From Apostichopus japonicus (lineage: Eukaryota; Echinodermata; Holothuroidea; Aspidochirotida; Stichopodidae): a DNA stretch of 64,000 nt. This document shows, in pieces, positions 37,801 through 48,500 of the stretch (position 1 is the stretch's first letter; each line of letters opens with the position of its first letter). Location of the stretch: contig NC_092576.1 in the NCBI RefSeq assembly GCF_037975245.1, forward strand, positions 44,261,111 through 44,325,110, in the 5' to 3' direction. The position numbers and the translations under genes were made by a program. The notes under the pieces are model-generated. The model was not told the DNA's origin. It was given only the letters and a program-made list of their open reading frames with translations, and searched no databases.

Positions 37801-39369
37801 TGAACAAAGTGAGCTAATACAACCAACAACAGTAACAATGTAAATATAGGAAAGAAGTGACTAATCTAAACTAGTGAAATTTTATAATATTTGAAAAACA
37901 AAAGCTAGATTGAACAAGTCTGCGGTAGCTTTTATCGCAAAAGTGATATTAACAATGTTAAAGTTCATGTTTCTTGTGCTGTGAAGTTTTTAGCAGAAAA
38001 AATGTTTTTTTTTTAATATTGCATTCCATATAATCATTCACAAATAACTTTATTTGTGTGTAATTTCCAATTCGATAGTTTATTCAGTTTTAACTGAATA
38101 CATAATCTGCTCACATACATTGAGATGATGACCACCGCGTTATAATATTATTGTGCTTACATTCGTGATTCGTTCCGGCATAGTCGTTGTATTCTGGAAT
38201 AATCGGCGACGGTGCCTCAACTTTTTCCACATCTGTCACTCGTCCAAGTATTACTACATATAAAAAGCAATTTATATTCGTTAATTATGGTTTTTGTCAT
38301 TACAATTATATCAAATTTGTTAGAAGTAAAACTTTACATGTGTTTCTGACCTGGCCTTTGCCGAACAAGAAGGTCTCTCAAACCTATTTGCAATTTTGTC
38401 AACGGAAGACAAATGTCCAAACTATATGCTCAAGTGCGCTGATGACATCATCCATTCTGTTGTTACCAGATGCATTTAAAATATAAAACAACATTTACAA
38501 TTTCGCGATACAAACTGCTATGAATATGTTATTTTCACTAAAAATTTCAGAAAAAAATCCAAAAAAAAAACAAATGAGTAATATGTTCTTGTTATATACT
38601 CACCAAAGTCAGCGTCACAGTATGATTCCTGGGGATGTTGCGGTCGACACATACATGCTTTGGGAGCAAAAAGGATAACACAGATAAACCTAAGCAAATA
38701 CACACACGCATACTCATTGAGTTGAAAAATCCAGAACAGTGATAAAAATTGCACCGTTCAACGGGATTCAAACCCGGGCCAATAGCTTTATATGCGGACA
38801 CCCTAACCAACTAAGCTTTGGCCACTTATTGTCTGTACATAGGTTTGAAACCAGTAAGGGAGGTCGTAAATTCACTGTAGGTATTTGCCTGTGTCGAACA
38901 ATACTAGTCCTGTTTGGATGACATATTTGCCTTACTGCAGAGATCAATCATAATTTTAACAAACTCGAAATCATTTGTGAATACTAGAGCCGGATTTTAA
39001 AGAGATACTTTGAACATAGCTCTGTTAAATGTAATATAAATGAACGAAAATCGGCGAATATATTATAAAGAAATTTAACTTCTACCAGTAAAAATAACCC
39101 AAGGAATGATTTGTTAAGAGAAATGCATAACGCGAGCAAATGGAAAACAATAACATAGGGTGTGATTTTGCAGGTATTAAATACATTCAGAATGCTGTCT
39201 TGGACAAAATTCAATGAATTAGCACAGTAACAACTACTTTTTACTTACGAAGTTGATAGCGCCTCTTCACGGAAGACAGGCTAGTACACGTATAAACACC
39301 TGTCCACAAGTGCGCAATAAACAACACAGTAATGGACACATACCAGCACATGTTATAATATGAATGCAT
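33934..39369 (-). CDS. TIMP: TIMP (tissue inhibitor of metalloproteinases), complete six-exon gene
   Basis: TIMPs are secreted proteins that block matrix metalloproteinases by chelating the active-site zinc with the N-terminal Cys; sea cucumber tensilins are relatives that stiffen collagenous tissue. Exons on the minus strand: 39369-39249 (or to 39300), 38657-38604, 38253-38161, 37575-37393, 35360-35233, 34191-33934. All junctions are GT/AG with matching phases (1,1,1,1,0). The shorter form is 261 codons: a 24-residue signal ending ..WT-A, then mature CMCRPQHPQESYC (Cys 1, 3, 13 as in the family). The remaining N-domain cysteines fall near mature 95, 123 and 148, followed by a TCNQC step and a Cys-rich C-domain. 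The sequons NYS, NQS and NKT are possible glycosylation sites. A minus-strand ATATATTTAT about 110 bases upstream of the ATG could be a TATA box. The family assignment is firm; inhibitor versus tensilin-like role is undecided. Confidence 0.9.
35233..35360 (-). CDS. TIMP: TIMP exon 5: end of N-domain, inter-domain cysteines
   Basis: Acceptor catttcctttaag, 128 nt, donor GTACGT after TGT ATG (phase 0). It encodes DDELLIDRCSFYRLSDQ, the TIMP 'L-x-x-C-x-F' strand, and YKKTCNQCM, whose C-x-x-C spacing equals that of the family's last N-domain and first C-domain cysteines. Reading past the donor reaches a TAA at 35149, so an intron-retained short form without the C-domain is formally possible. Confidence 0.88.
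35885..36235. repeat. 39-bp minisatellite, nine units, each with a hairpin
   Basis: AGACGAGCAA recurs at 35885, 35924, 35963, 36002, 36041, 36080, 36119, 36158 and 36197, exactly 39 bases apart. Most units contain GTAATATATAACAATATTAC, a perfect 7-bp inverted repeat with a 6-nt loop. Because 39 is a multiple of three, both strands stay open for over 100 codons; this is not evidence of coding. It lies in intron 4 of the TIMP gene. Confidence 0.95.
37393..37575 (-). CDS. TIMP: TIMP exon 4: core of the OB-fold N-domain
   Basis: Strong acceptor (tttttaacttacag), 183 nt, phase 1 at both ends, donor GTAAGG. It encodes IIYTVEVEERYKG, the TIMP '(Y)-x-V-x-x-x-x-(F/Y)-K-G' strand, then YLVPMARVP, SDYCIHV (the Cys70-equivalent) and YSYIIMG (equivalent of YLI-G). 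Confidence 0.9.
38161..38253 (-). CDS. TIMP: TIMP exon 3: first core strands
   Basis: Acceptor gctttttatatgtag, 93 nt, phase 1 at both ends, donor GTAAGC. Joined to exon 2 it reads DADF-VILGRVTDVEKV, matching the family's D-x-V-I-x-x-x-V segment, then an acidic/proline loop (EAPSPIIPEYNDY) where TIMPs have a variable strand A-B loop. Confidence 0.9.
38604..38657 (-). CDS. TIMP: TIMP exon 2: CxC inhibitory ridge
   Basis: Pyrimidine-rich acceptor (ttatcctttttgctcccaaag), 54 nt, phase 1 at both ends, donor GTGAGT. It encodes CMCRPQHPQESYCDADF: the C-x-C-x-P-x-H-P-Q-x-x-(F/Y)-C signature that fits into the metalloproteinase active site. Position 2, which tunes protease preference, is Met. A weaker acceptor (tttgcttag) lies about 33 bases upstream but would need a different first exon. 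Confidence 0.92.
38751..38825 (-). mobile_element. tRNA-derived SINE head (in TIMP intron 1)
   Basis: On the minus strand: an A-box-like TTAGTTGGTTAGGGTGTC, then CCGGGTTTGAATCCCG, a B-box-like T arm with a perfect 4-bp CGGG/CCCG stem and a 7-nt loop. No convincing acceptor or anticodon stem forms, so it is a tRNA-like promoter region rather than a tRNA gene. It has the same orientation as the TIMP gene. The tail length is unclear because exon 2 lies only about 95 bases downstream. Confidence 0.6.
39249..39369 (-). CDS. TIMP: TIMP exon 1: signal peptide, with two in-phase donors
   Basis: ATG after gaaacagacaaa. It opens with M-H-S-Y-Y and a hydrophobic core (WYVSITVLFIAHLW), a typical signal peptide. 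A GTGTTT donor at 39299-39298 ends the exon at 39300 and, joined to exon 2, gives ..LWT-A-CMC, so signal cleavage exposes Cys1 as in classical TIMPs. A stronger GTAAGT donor ends it at 39249 in the same phase and inserts 17 residues including CTSLSSVKRRYQLP before the CxC motif. Which site is used cannot be told from DNA. The exon 1 to exon 2 link rests on phase and position. Confidence 0.75.
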
Positions 39370-39824
39370 TTTGTCTGTTTCTTTGAACCTCTGACCGTTC
39401 ATGTGACAGTGTATTCCTTCCTCTGTATAGTGTGTTCAATGTATAGGAGTGTCATGCAATATTATCCAGTAAGTGAATAAATATATCCTACTGTCTGTTG
39501 TTTGACACTCATCGTTTATATCGAATATTTCAATTTGGTACAGAAACTGCCAGAGGTCATAATATCTCAGCGATTATGGATATACACAACTGCAATTAAC
39601 TACAACACTATAGTTTAATGATATCTTATCGGTTTCCATACAGAGAACGCTACAGCCGAAATACTTCCTGTCGTGGCTACCTTAGTCTGGTGACCAATTG
39701 CCAATAGTCTAAATTGCCGAACATATTTAATATTATTCGTAACATGTAACAGTACTTCATATAGGGAACTGACGTATTCAATGTCTACGTTGCTATTTTA
39801 TAATGTAGATTCATTCATAACCCG

Positions 39825-40133
39825 GTGGAGGAGAAGGAGATTGGACCTAGATGCGATCTGGAGACACATTCGCGGACCATGGCGGCAGGTGCCTTTGATA
39901 TAAGTCTACGATCAACAAACTATGGTTGCGACCCAAACACGTGTTACGCAATGTTTTCCTGCTGGTCACGGGATTTTTACAAACGTCTCCTAAAACCTTA
40001 TTGTACAGTTTTCGAGGCTTACCGACATACATGGTGCATGCTAGAATTCGTATATATGAACCTAGATTCGGAAGAGTGTGTGAGTCGTAGGTCAAAGGTC
40101 ATTTCTCATGACAATTGCGTGTGTCGAGAGTGA
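39825..40133 (+). CDS. Unrecognised Cys-rich 102-codon ORF
   Basis: It lies about 450 bases upstream of the TIMP gene, divergently oriented, in a patch with noticeably higher GC than its neighbours. It begins MEEKEIGPRCDLE, contains an ATGGCGGCAGGTGCC stretch, and has nine cysteines, including YGCDPNTC, FSCW, WCML and DNCVCRE just before the TGA. There is no signal peptide at its ATG, no clear splice site and no family I recognise; the reverse strand is also open for 82 codons. It could be an exon, a fragment of a mobile element, or chance in a GC-richer patch. Confidence 0.2.
   Translation: MEEKEIGPRCDLETHSRTMAAGAFDISLRSTNYGCDPNTCYAMFSCWSRDFYKRLLKPYCTVFEAYRHTWCMLEFVYMNLDSEECVSRRSKVISHDNCVCRE
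40089..40101. promoter_or_regulatory. Perfect DR1 nuclear-receptor half-site pair
   Basis: AGGTCA-A-AGGTCA, two perfect half-sites with one spacer base, the classic element for RXR/HNF4-type receptors. It lies about 720 bases upstream of the TIMP start codon and overlaps the end of the unrecognised ORF at 39825-40133. A regulatory role is inference. Confidence 0.4.
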
Positions 40134-42629
40134 TATAAGATGCAAACTGCTGACATAAACCATAACATTATTCCAAACTCTATAACCAGACAAAATGAAT
40201 ACTACAAATTCCAGTTTTAAATGGTTTTCATGTAATAGAAAAACATGTTACACAAATATACAAAATAGAAAGAGGATATAATTTTATGACTAATCAAGGG
40301 GTACTTATAAATTAAAGCAAATTCTACATTTCAGGGTTTTCACCAACAAAAAAGTGACAATTGCATTTCAGTCTCTGTGACCTCGCTCCTGAAGTATATC
40401 GATAAGCTTGTCTTTAACTTGGCTTACAAAACAGCCCAAAAATGAAACAAAAGCTCGCACGGCTTCATGGAGTCAACACCCTTGTGAAATAAGAGGTCGA
40501 ATCAGTGGTATATTATTTTTGCTTTTGTAATGAAAGATTTGTCAACTTATAGGAGGTTAATTAATTTAAAGAAAACTGGCATAAGGTCACGTGATGACAC
40601 AAAAGTTAGAACAATGACTCATGGGAGAGTTCAAATATAAACACAGTTCCAATATGAAGGAATAAACACTAAAGAACATGTGTAATATTTTACTTTAACG
40701 CAACAATAAATTGTAACTAGTGCACCTTTGCTTAGCACCTTTGGATGGCGTTGTTTTTATAGTTTTCTTTGCTTTCACCTTAACAGCAATGCACAACGAT
40801 CGAGAGTATAATCAACACAATTTATATCAAATAAGTCGTACAAAATATTGGAATTTACAGCTTAAATGCCGTGTACGATATGTTCCTTCTAGAAGGGGTT
40901 TCATAAAATAATTTTCTGGTGACTAAAGTTGGTTGCTTTGAAAAATTGCTAAAGCTTTTCTAAAGATGTATGCGGAAAACACATTCTCGTAGCAATGTCT
41001 TATCGCAAAGATATGTATTTGCTTTTTAAGGTTGTCTTATATTTTTTAAATACATCTGGCAACAGCAGACTGAATGATGTTATCAGGGTAATTCAACTGA
41101 AGATGTCTTTAGTTTCCTTTAATATTGTTCTATCATTTATCCACAGAGGGAACATATATTTCCACAAGAAGAGGATAAAATGACGTTTTAAGTACATAGA
41201 ACTCAGACAGCTAGGTAAACATTCCAAATGCATCAAGTATCAAATATTAATCAATAAGAATATTATAAAAAAAAAATAAATAAAAAAAAAACTACAAGTA
41301 AAGCTTTCGGAGAGCCTTCACCAAAATGCCTTTTACAGACACCTACTATGATCCAACCTACAGGAGTAGCTGACCGTTTCCAGTCAAAATAGGTTATAAG
41401 CAATCAATCGTATCTCATTAAGGGGCAATTCACTGAGTAGGGCAGTTTCAAATAGAAGTGTAGCAAATGTATCTCTAAAAAACCATTATTAACTGTTTGA
41501 CACAAGAGAATACGTTTAAAGTTGACATCATCTACAGTGTCTTTTCACAAACCAGAAGACCTTGCAAGGTCTAAAATTGTATATCTAAACTGATGAAGTA
41601 GTTTTGAATATCGTTCTAAAAACAAACAGAACAATTGGAAAATATTTCAAACGATTATGAATTGATAAAGTTACTGTTCTTAAATGATATATCATATGGT
41701 TAGGACTCCCGCAAAGGAAATTTCGATATGCATACGATCTTGATCTTCCAAGTAGGACAGGCTGTATGACCTACATATACAACGGTTGTTTTGAGGGACA
41801 TCGCAGCATGGATCTAACTGAATTGGTACTGGTTCTCACACAAAGAACTGCGTATTGGTAGTTATGAACGGTCATCGCAATTGCTGTATATATGTATTAA
41901 AATTAAAAAAAAAAAAAATCCGACGCAATTGAGTGTTACACGGTCGTACTTTGGCATACAGACATATTGAAGACCAGCTGTGCTAGCCGGGAGACACATA
42001 TTTAACATTGTTGATACTAAAAGAGGTGAAGGTGTGTGTGTGTGTGTTTTGTTTGTTTTGATGGGTTGGCTATGTGCGTACCAAGCGTGGTTTACTCAGT
42101 TCAATTCGGAATGTTTAGCGTACCAGTGCTTTATGTATAGGGCATATAGAAAGCATTACGTATCGACATATTTACTTTGCATTTTTTTTATTCTAAGAAT
42201 AGTAATTTCATGTTGCTGAGTCCTGATTGGTCCTTTTTATCTTTTGACCGAATCTAGGATTTTGATTCGATTGTATTACGTTATTTTCTTGAGGGTCTCA
42301 GTTCATGGCTTATACAACACAGTGATATTTTTCACAGGTAGCTGCTTCGTACGTATATGGCGTATTTTACGTGTTTTTGGATGATAATAAACCCGGGCCA
42401 GGAAATCGACTGAGCAGTTTCTAATAGCTTATATCAAGAGACATGCAATGACAATGAGTTATTAGTGTGTACTGGAGAGACTCTCGACGTAAAAATTTCC
42501 CAAAATTTGTCCACACGAGACGTTCGTGTGGGTTGCCTTTTTCAAACATAGTTCAAAACGTTGACTTTAAATTCGTGAAATTAAATAAGTGTCGGACTGG
42601 TAGTAAATAACTAAAAGAACATCACTCAC
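40134..42629. other. No gene seen
   Basis: AT-rich, with an A-rich run at 41266-41290. A stretch at about 41025-41085 is an inverted relative of 38430-38490 inside TIMP intron 2. Confidence 0.5.
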
Positions 42630-42681
42630 CAGCGATCTATTCTCATACCAAGGCTGTTCTCCCGTCTAATCGCCAGTAACT
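42630..42681 (-). CDS. Candidate orphan exon or 5' leader exon
   Basis: A consensus donor (GATCGCTG|GTGAGTGAT) ends a minus-strand stretch with one open frame (LLAIRRENSLGMRIDR) after a possible acceptor (aaaagctgcag). It sits about 3.3 kb upstream of the TIMP start on the same strand, so a non-coding leader exon of that gene is possible. Limits at the 5' end are uncertain. Confidence 0.2.
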
Positions 42682-44750
42682 GCAGCTTTTAAATTCCCGG
42701 CTGGTAGGTATACGTATAGGCACGACTGTACATACTGGTAAAGGAAGAATGTATAGCAATAGTCTTTGCTCCTGTAGTAGTGCAAAAGAATATTTAACTT
42801 ATATTATGCAAATTATATGCAAATATAATTATCAGTGGCACGCGTAGCAGGTTATTTTGATTACTCAATAAAATACTTCTGTTATGCTAGACTTTTCTAT
42901 TAGCAAACAGCCAATATTTTCGTGTTTTTTTTCTGTTTTTCCTCATGATGTATAGGTATTGAGTCGTGTATACCTTTAGTACACTCGTTTTATTTTAGAG
43001 CCGGATCATGCCTTGCCTCTTACATATGTTATGTCTCGTTTAACAAATAAAGAAGTCCGTGTAAGTCCACGAAACTACAAATATCAAGAGGTGTTTGTCT
43101 AAAAGTTCTCCATGAATTTGTTTCTTTCCGTTAATGGTAATTCAAAGCCACATAAGAATGTCACAGTACAGACTAAAGGAACTTGCTACTACCTGCAGAT
43201 AAGTTTTATGGATTTACCATTCAATTGGTATATAAATCACTCTCGCATACATTTAAGTAGTGATAAGGCTTGTACCCTCAAGAACAGTACTATTTATACC
43301 TCTAATGAATGCCGTGTAAAATATGTGTTAATTTTGACTGATGACTCGTTAGATGTTTTAAATTTAACGTATTTTTATTTCTAAGTATTCAGAATTTCGT
43401 TTAATCTCATGTAGCTTTCGATTCCACTGATATATCTAATTTATCTTAAATTTATTGATTTGGCTTAATCACATCCAAACTGTCTGGAGTAAGAGATCAA
43501 TAGATTTCCTAAAATAATTGTTCCTTTATTTTTTATAAGATCCTGTTCACTATTGCAGTTTACCTTTAGGTCCGTTCTCGCTCGATCATTCTGTCATGGT
43601 TGGGTGATCTTAATTCATATTTCACAGTTTTGAATGTATTTCTGAAATATACATAAAGGGATCTATACATCTGTTTATTTATAAAAAAGTCAATTCTTAA
43701 GATCTATCAATTAATCAGTTGTGATCTTTCAATATTCTACAATGCTTTGTTCATGACAGGTGGTAAAATATTACCGTGTTGATGTTGACAATTTGAGGTC
43801 AGCTGAAGCTTTCACACACTATATATATATATATATATATATATTTACTGGTTATAAATGAGATTCCTAACTCTGATAAATTCGACAAAATTTTACAACA
43901 AAATATTGCATTGATTTCTGCTAATTTGATATGCTAAAAAATTAAGCATTTATCTACTTAAAAAATCACTGTTTTTGCGGAATTTTGGTGTTCAGTTTCA
44001 TGTGAACGTTTTTGCTGATTTATGAGGATTTCGTTGTGGTGCAGACGTATTCTAGTCTCAACATAAACTATCTTGATATATCGCAGTGTTGATAAAGTCC
44101 ATCGTATCTTCACTAAAGTTTAAAAATTACTCGTGTATAGTGAACTTAAATAAATTCGTCCAGTAAATTACTGAACATTTATGTTAAAACATTTGCATAT
44201 AAAAGTATCAGTTAAGAGAATATGAAACTGCTTTAGTGCATGTTAGTGATGTGATTGTAAGAAACTACCCTGTCTGTCTAGTTGACTGACGAATATTCAA
44301 ACAATAGGTGATATATTGAGCACGCCCTCTATATTCAATAATTATCGTTGTTGGTCAGAATCAGAGCGTTCTGATACATCCGTGTGTAGGTTGGGGACAA
44401 CGATTCCAGTATATTTAATTATACGCAAATTATACGTAAATCTTCAACTAAGATAATAAGTATTTGACATAGTAGTGAAAAAAAACACTCAATAAGATGC
44501 TTTAAATATACAGAGTTTATAGACAAACGAGTTCCCGACGGATACATTTTGTTGTACTTGAATCAGCTTTTCTAGTTGATTTTCATAATTGCTGGTTGAT
44601 ATTAAAGGTTCACGGCAATGTATAAGTCTTAAGCTTGAATAGACAAGCTACCAATTATATAGAAAATTACAGGTGCCGATTTTGTTACAGTCACCACCAT
44701 TGTTTAACAACATGTTGATGAGACACTACTCCGCAAGACGAAATTACAAG
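42682..44750. other. No supported gene; TA tract at 43820-43845
   Basis: Contains a short TA microsatellite. A 90-codon plus ORF at 43112-43384 has four N-glycosylation sequons and a YVLILTDDSLDVLNL segment, but no signal peptide, no clear splice sites and no secure family. Confidence 0.45.
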
Positions 44751-44751
44751 A

Positions 44752-44916
44752 ATTGCCTTTAATTAAGAAAACTTCATTTACTGAAGAAACCCAAGGGTTA
44801 TATTATAGTCTGAACATGAGAATGTTATATGAGCTTACTTTTCAGCAATACTTGGATGGTTTTTGACAAATGTGAAGCGAACGCAAAACCTGAAGATCAT
44901 AATAATAGTAAACGGT
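44752..44916. repeat. Diverged duplication, copy 1
   Basis: Collinear with 45357-45510 over about 160 bases: CATTTA(C/G)TGAAGAA, AAGGGTTATATTATA, TGAACATG, TTACTTT(T/G)CAGCAATAC, GGAGATCATAAT-like ends. Direct orientation, about 600 bases apart. Confidence 0.8.
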
Positions 44917-45356
44917 GACAAGAATCAATATCGGTTAGTTGATCAATTATAAACTAATGTAATATTGTAAACTTTAGCATATTTATCTCTCCTTTGTAAC
45001 AAAACAAAAACAACCTCCCTCAATATAAAGTGCTACAACGACAACAACTAGGTCATTAAAGTTTAAAAGAAACACCTCTTTACAAAAAACTAAGCCTTGT
45101 GATGATAAGGTCTGAAGTTTCTTATGGCCGTTTCATCGCTGTGTAATAAGCAAACGTTATAAGGGACATTACATTAACGACTTAAACACATGGTAAAACG
45201 GTAATTATTTGAAAATGATTTTTCTGAGCACTATATTGTGTACGTGAGAAATGAGTCAGGGTTAGTAAGTTGAGACTCATTCGTGTTTAAGTCTTGTGTA
45301 TACATGTGTGAAAAGTAATAAATGTCTAGGTTGTGATAGTCTTGTCACGCGACTGT

Positions 45357-45510
45357 GGATATGACTTACATTTAGTGAAGAAGCGTAAGGGTTATATTAT
45401 AATATGAACATGGATATGTTTTACTATTTTACTTTGCAGCAATACAATGAAGGTTTGTGAAAATTTTTGACCAAACACAAGGTGTGGAGATCATAATTAT
45501 ATTCAATTTT
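45357..45510. repeat. Diverged duplication, copy 2
   Basis: Partner of 44752-44916. It overlaps the end of an 84-codon minus ORF (45424-45678) that has a hydrophobic stretch after its ATG and six cysteines but no recognised family. Confidence 0.8.
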
Positions 45511-48500
45511 GAATTCCTCTCCCCCACATTTGAAATCCAGGCACACCGCTGGTAAAGTAACAAGTAAGTTTCTAGAAATGAAACAGACTACTGTATTTAG
45601 GACACAGACAACAAAGATAACATTACTGACAACAAACCATTGGTTAGCTTTTATTTTAATTTCTTCCCGTGACATCATACAAGATCAACACATATCAGAT
45701 ATTATATATAGGAGGTTTTCATATCATTAATTGAAGGGAGTGATGCACAAGTATCACTGATTCGTCAATGAAGTGTGAGGGATGCTTTAGAAGGACTAAT
45801 TGTTTCTTTAGTTGATGTAAGGATTGTATACACACCTGCGCAATTAGAGAAAAAATCCAAGTAAAACCACAAACGAATTGATTATTCACTTCCTTGAAAG
45901 TAAAAATTATACCTGAAAGAGATCTTGCAGCTCAGTGATTCACTGCGGGTATCTTTGTGGTCAATTATTTCCAGTAAACTTAACGCATATATTATACCTA
46001 CGTTCACTATTAGGATGTTAGAATCATGTTGACGTATTAGCCACGTCATCAATGTTATCCACTGGATATTACCTTTCTTCATTGTTTACATTTAAAAATC
46101 ATATTTAATACGTACCAGCCACCAAAATGTGATTATCATGATATAATGTGTACTAGGAACGGTGATAACAAAATTCATATTACAATAATTAAATGTACAT
46201 GAATTGAACGAATATAGGCTTGTTTATAACGAATAAAACAATTATAACATGATGAAATGAAGAAACAAAAGATAAGGGAGCAAAGCGTTGAAATTAAAGG
46301 AAACACAAACCAAACCATTAACTTTGGCTCATATGATATAAATCTGAGTGAAGTAAACATACCCTCCAAACTGAGATGATATAATTTATAGAACTTAAAA
46401 GGGTAATTGAGATGTATAAATATCTTTGGCTGATAAAAGAGAAACATTTCCGAAGAATCCTGATGAAATTTCGATTAAATTCCTTTGCATCGTATTTGAG
46501 ATAATGACATTTGTAGTTGACATGCAATGTAATAAAAGTGAAATTGAAACAAAAGGTGTGGTGCCATAGATATACAGATTTGTTTTATGCATAAACATAC
46601 TTTAGAAATGTACATGGCAGTTTCGTTTTCAAAATGAATATTAATTCAAATATAAACATACTTTAGTAATTTGAGTATTAAGATATTCACATCCCAGAAA
46701 GCCAACTTGTAACCCTTTTCAGTCCAATGTTAAATTAAGGAAGTGAAAACAGTAATAAACAGATCATCAGTGTGCTGCAACTATGACATCACACCTGTTT
46801 GCTTCAAGTTCACCAATGTTACAAATAATTGCAATTTCATCTATCGGTATCTCGAAAATGCAAAGTATGGAATTGGATGCAAATTTCAGCAGGATGCTTA
46901 GTATATGATCATATTTAATTAGTCAATATATATTTTCCTCTGAGTTATCCTTTTAAGATTGCAACGTTTACAATATATTTTGAGTCAAGACGTAATTTAT
47001 CAAACTCGTCTTCAGAACAGAATCATGTAAATAAATGGGAATTAAAAAATATATAGAATATGACGTAATTAGAATCAGTCTTCCTGGTTCAATTCCTATT
47101 GCAAGGCTATCTATCATATACCGAGATTATGACGTCATAGTAACATTTAAGGAGAGATTGTATATTAACCGCATGACCAAAGCATTTCTGAATTTACTGT
47201 TACTGATGAAACTTTAGTCTTAAACGTTTATATCTTTGTCTGTCTGTGAATTTGTGTAAGCGTTCATTTTATTATTATTCGTGCGCTGATGGAGATCAGT
47301 CAATACAACAACTAGAATATGCCTTAAAATTCATCATAATAAACTGAAAGTATTGCAAATCAGGATTTGAAATGGATAGAACATAAATCTGTAAAAAAAT
47401 TAAAAGCGAAGTTTAAAAAGATAATACAATAATAAAATGAAAAGTATTGAACAAATCGAACAAGTTATTTAAATCTCAGTTACTTAATATACAGAATATA
47501 CATTTGTCATTTTAAATAATTTGATATGACGTAACATCCATGTCATCCTATTGTCTTCATGTAGTGAATGAAACTACACTGGAACATAAAAAAAAAATGA
47601 AGAAATGCTGACTTAGAACAAACATATCCCAGATATTAATTAATAACATATCCATGTCCTTGTAGTTCGATTTTAATAACGCAATGACATTGTAGATATA
47701 CAATGAATGTCATTGAGTCTTACCAATGACATAATTTCGGTGGCTCTAATTTCTGTTAGATTCAAGATATTACGTAACTCAGTTGAATCAAAGTTTTAAT
47801 CAAAATTTAGTAAAAGAAGGAACAAAGAAACCACATAAAAGTTGAACCGTGCACTCTTAGTTACCAAGTGTATATGGATACAGTATGTACAGATATTACA
47901 AAGCATTACAAACATGTCTGGTTAAAAGTAGTTTAGAAGTATTTACAAAAGTAGGCGTTTAATTAATGTTCTGAGTAGTAGAATGTTTGTCGGGGGAGGG
48001 GGGGGGGGTTCGGGGAGGTAGTGATATTGATCTGGAATTGGGATGACTCATCATTGGACCAATGAAGGATTTGATATCCTGCTTTCGAGGGGTGCATGGA
48101 TGCCCGAGAGCAGGTCACCAGCAATACCTGACCAACAACAAACCATTACGCAAGTAGCAAATACTTTGTTACATATTGTGGAAAAATAAAATCATAAAAA
48201 AAAATACTGCACATTACCGTTTAATTCCATTTTAAAAATGAGCGTTCCGGTTGTGGTGTAAATCACTACTATAAGATCTACTTGGTCACCAATGTTGTGG
48301 TTACGTGATCTTACTCCTCCACTACCCCACCCTCACCCCCACCCCGCGCCTCCACATACACAAAAAGTGTAAGGTAGGGAGTGTACTAGTCTCTTTTTCC
48401 CTCACTCAATAGTTGACTTCAAAGAGAAAAATAGGCCCTTGTGCTGATGACGCAGTGTTTGATGGATGACGTCAACAGAAGTTTGATTGGCTCTTAGCAA

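Noticed and set aside
38592-38810. 72-codon minus ORF starting MVRVSAYKAIG over TIMP exon 2
   Set aside because: It is a different reading frame through the SINE and exon 2; the TIMP frame explains the sequence.
38751-38825. Functional tRNA gene
   Set aside because: The T arm is good, but acceptor and anticodon stems do not pair, so it is better explained as a SINE head.
43112-43384. Immunoglobulin-like or TIMP-like extracellular domain in a 90-codon plus ORF
   Set aside because: Some motif echoes and four sequons, but cysteine spacing fits neither family and there are no splice sites or signal peptide.
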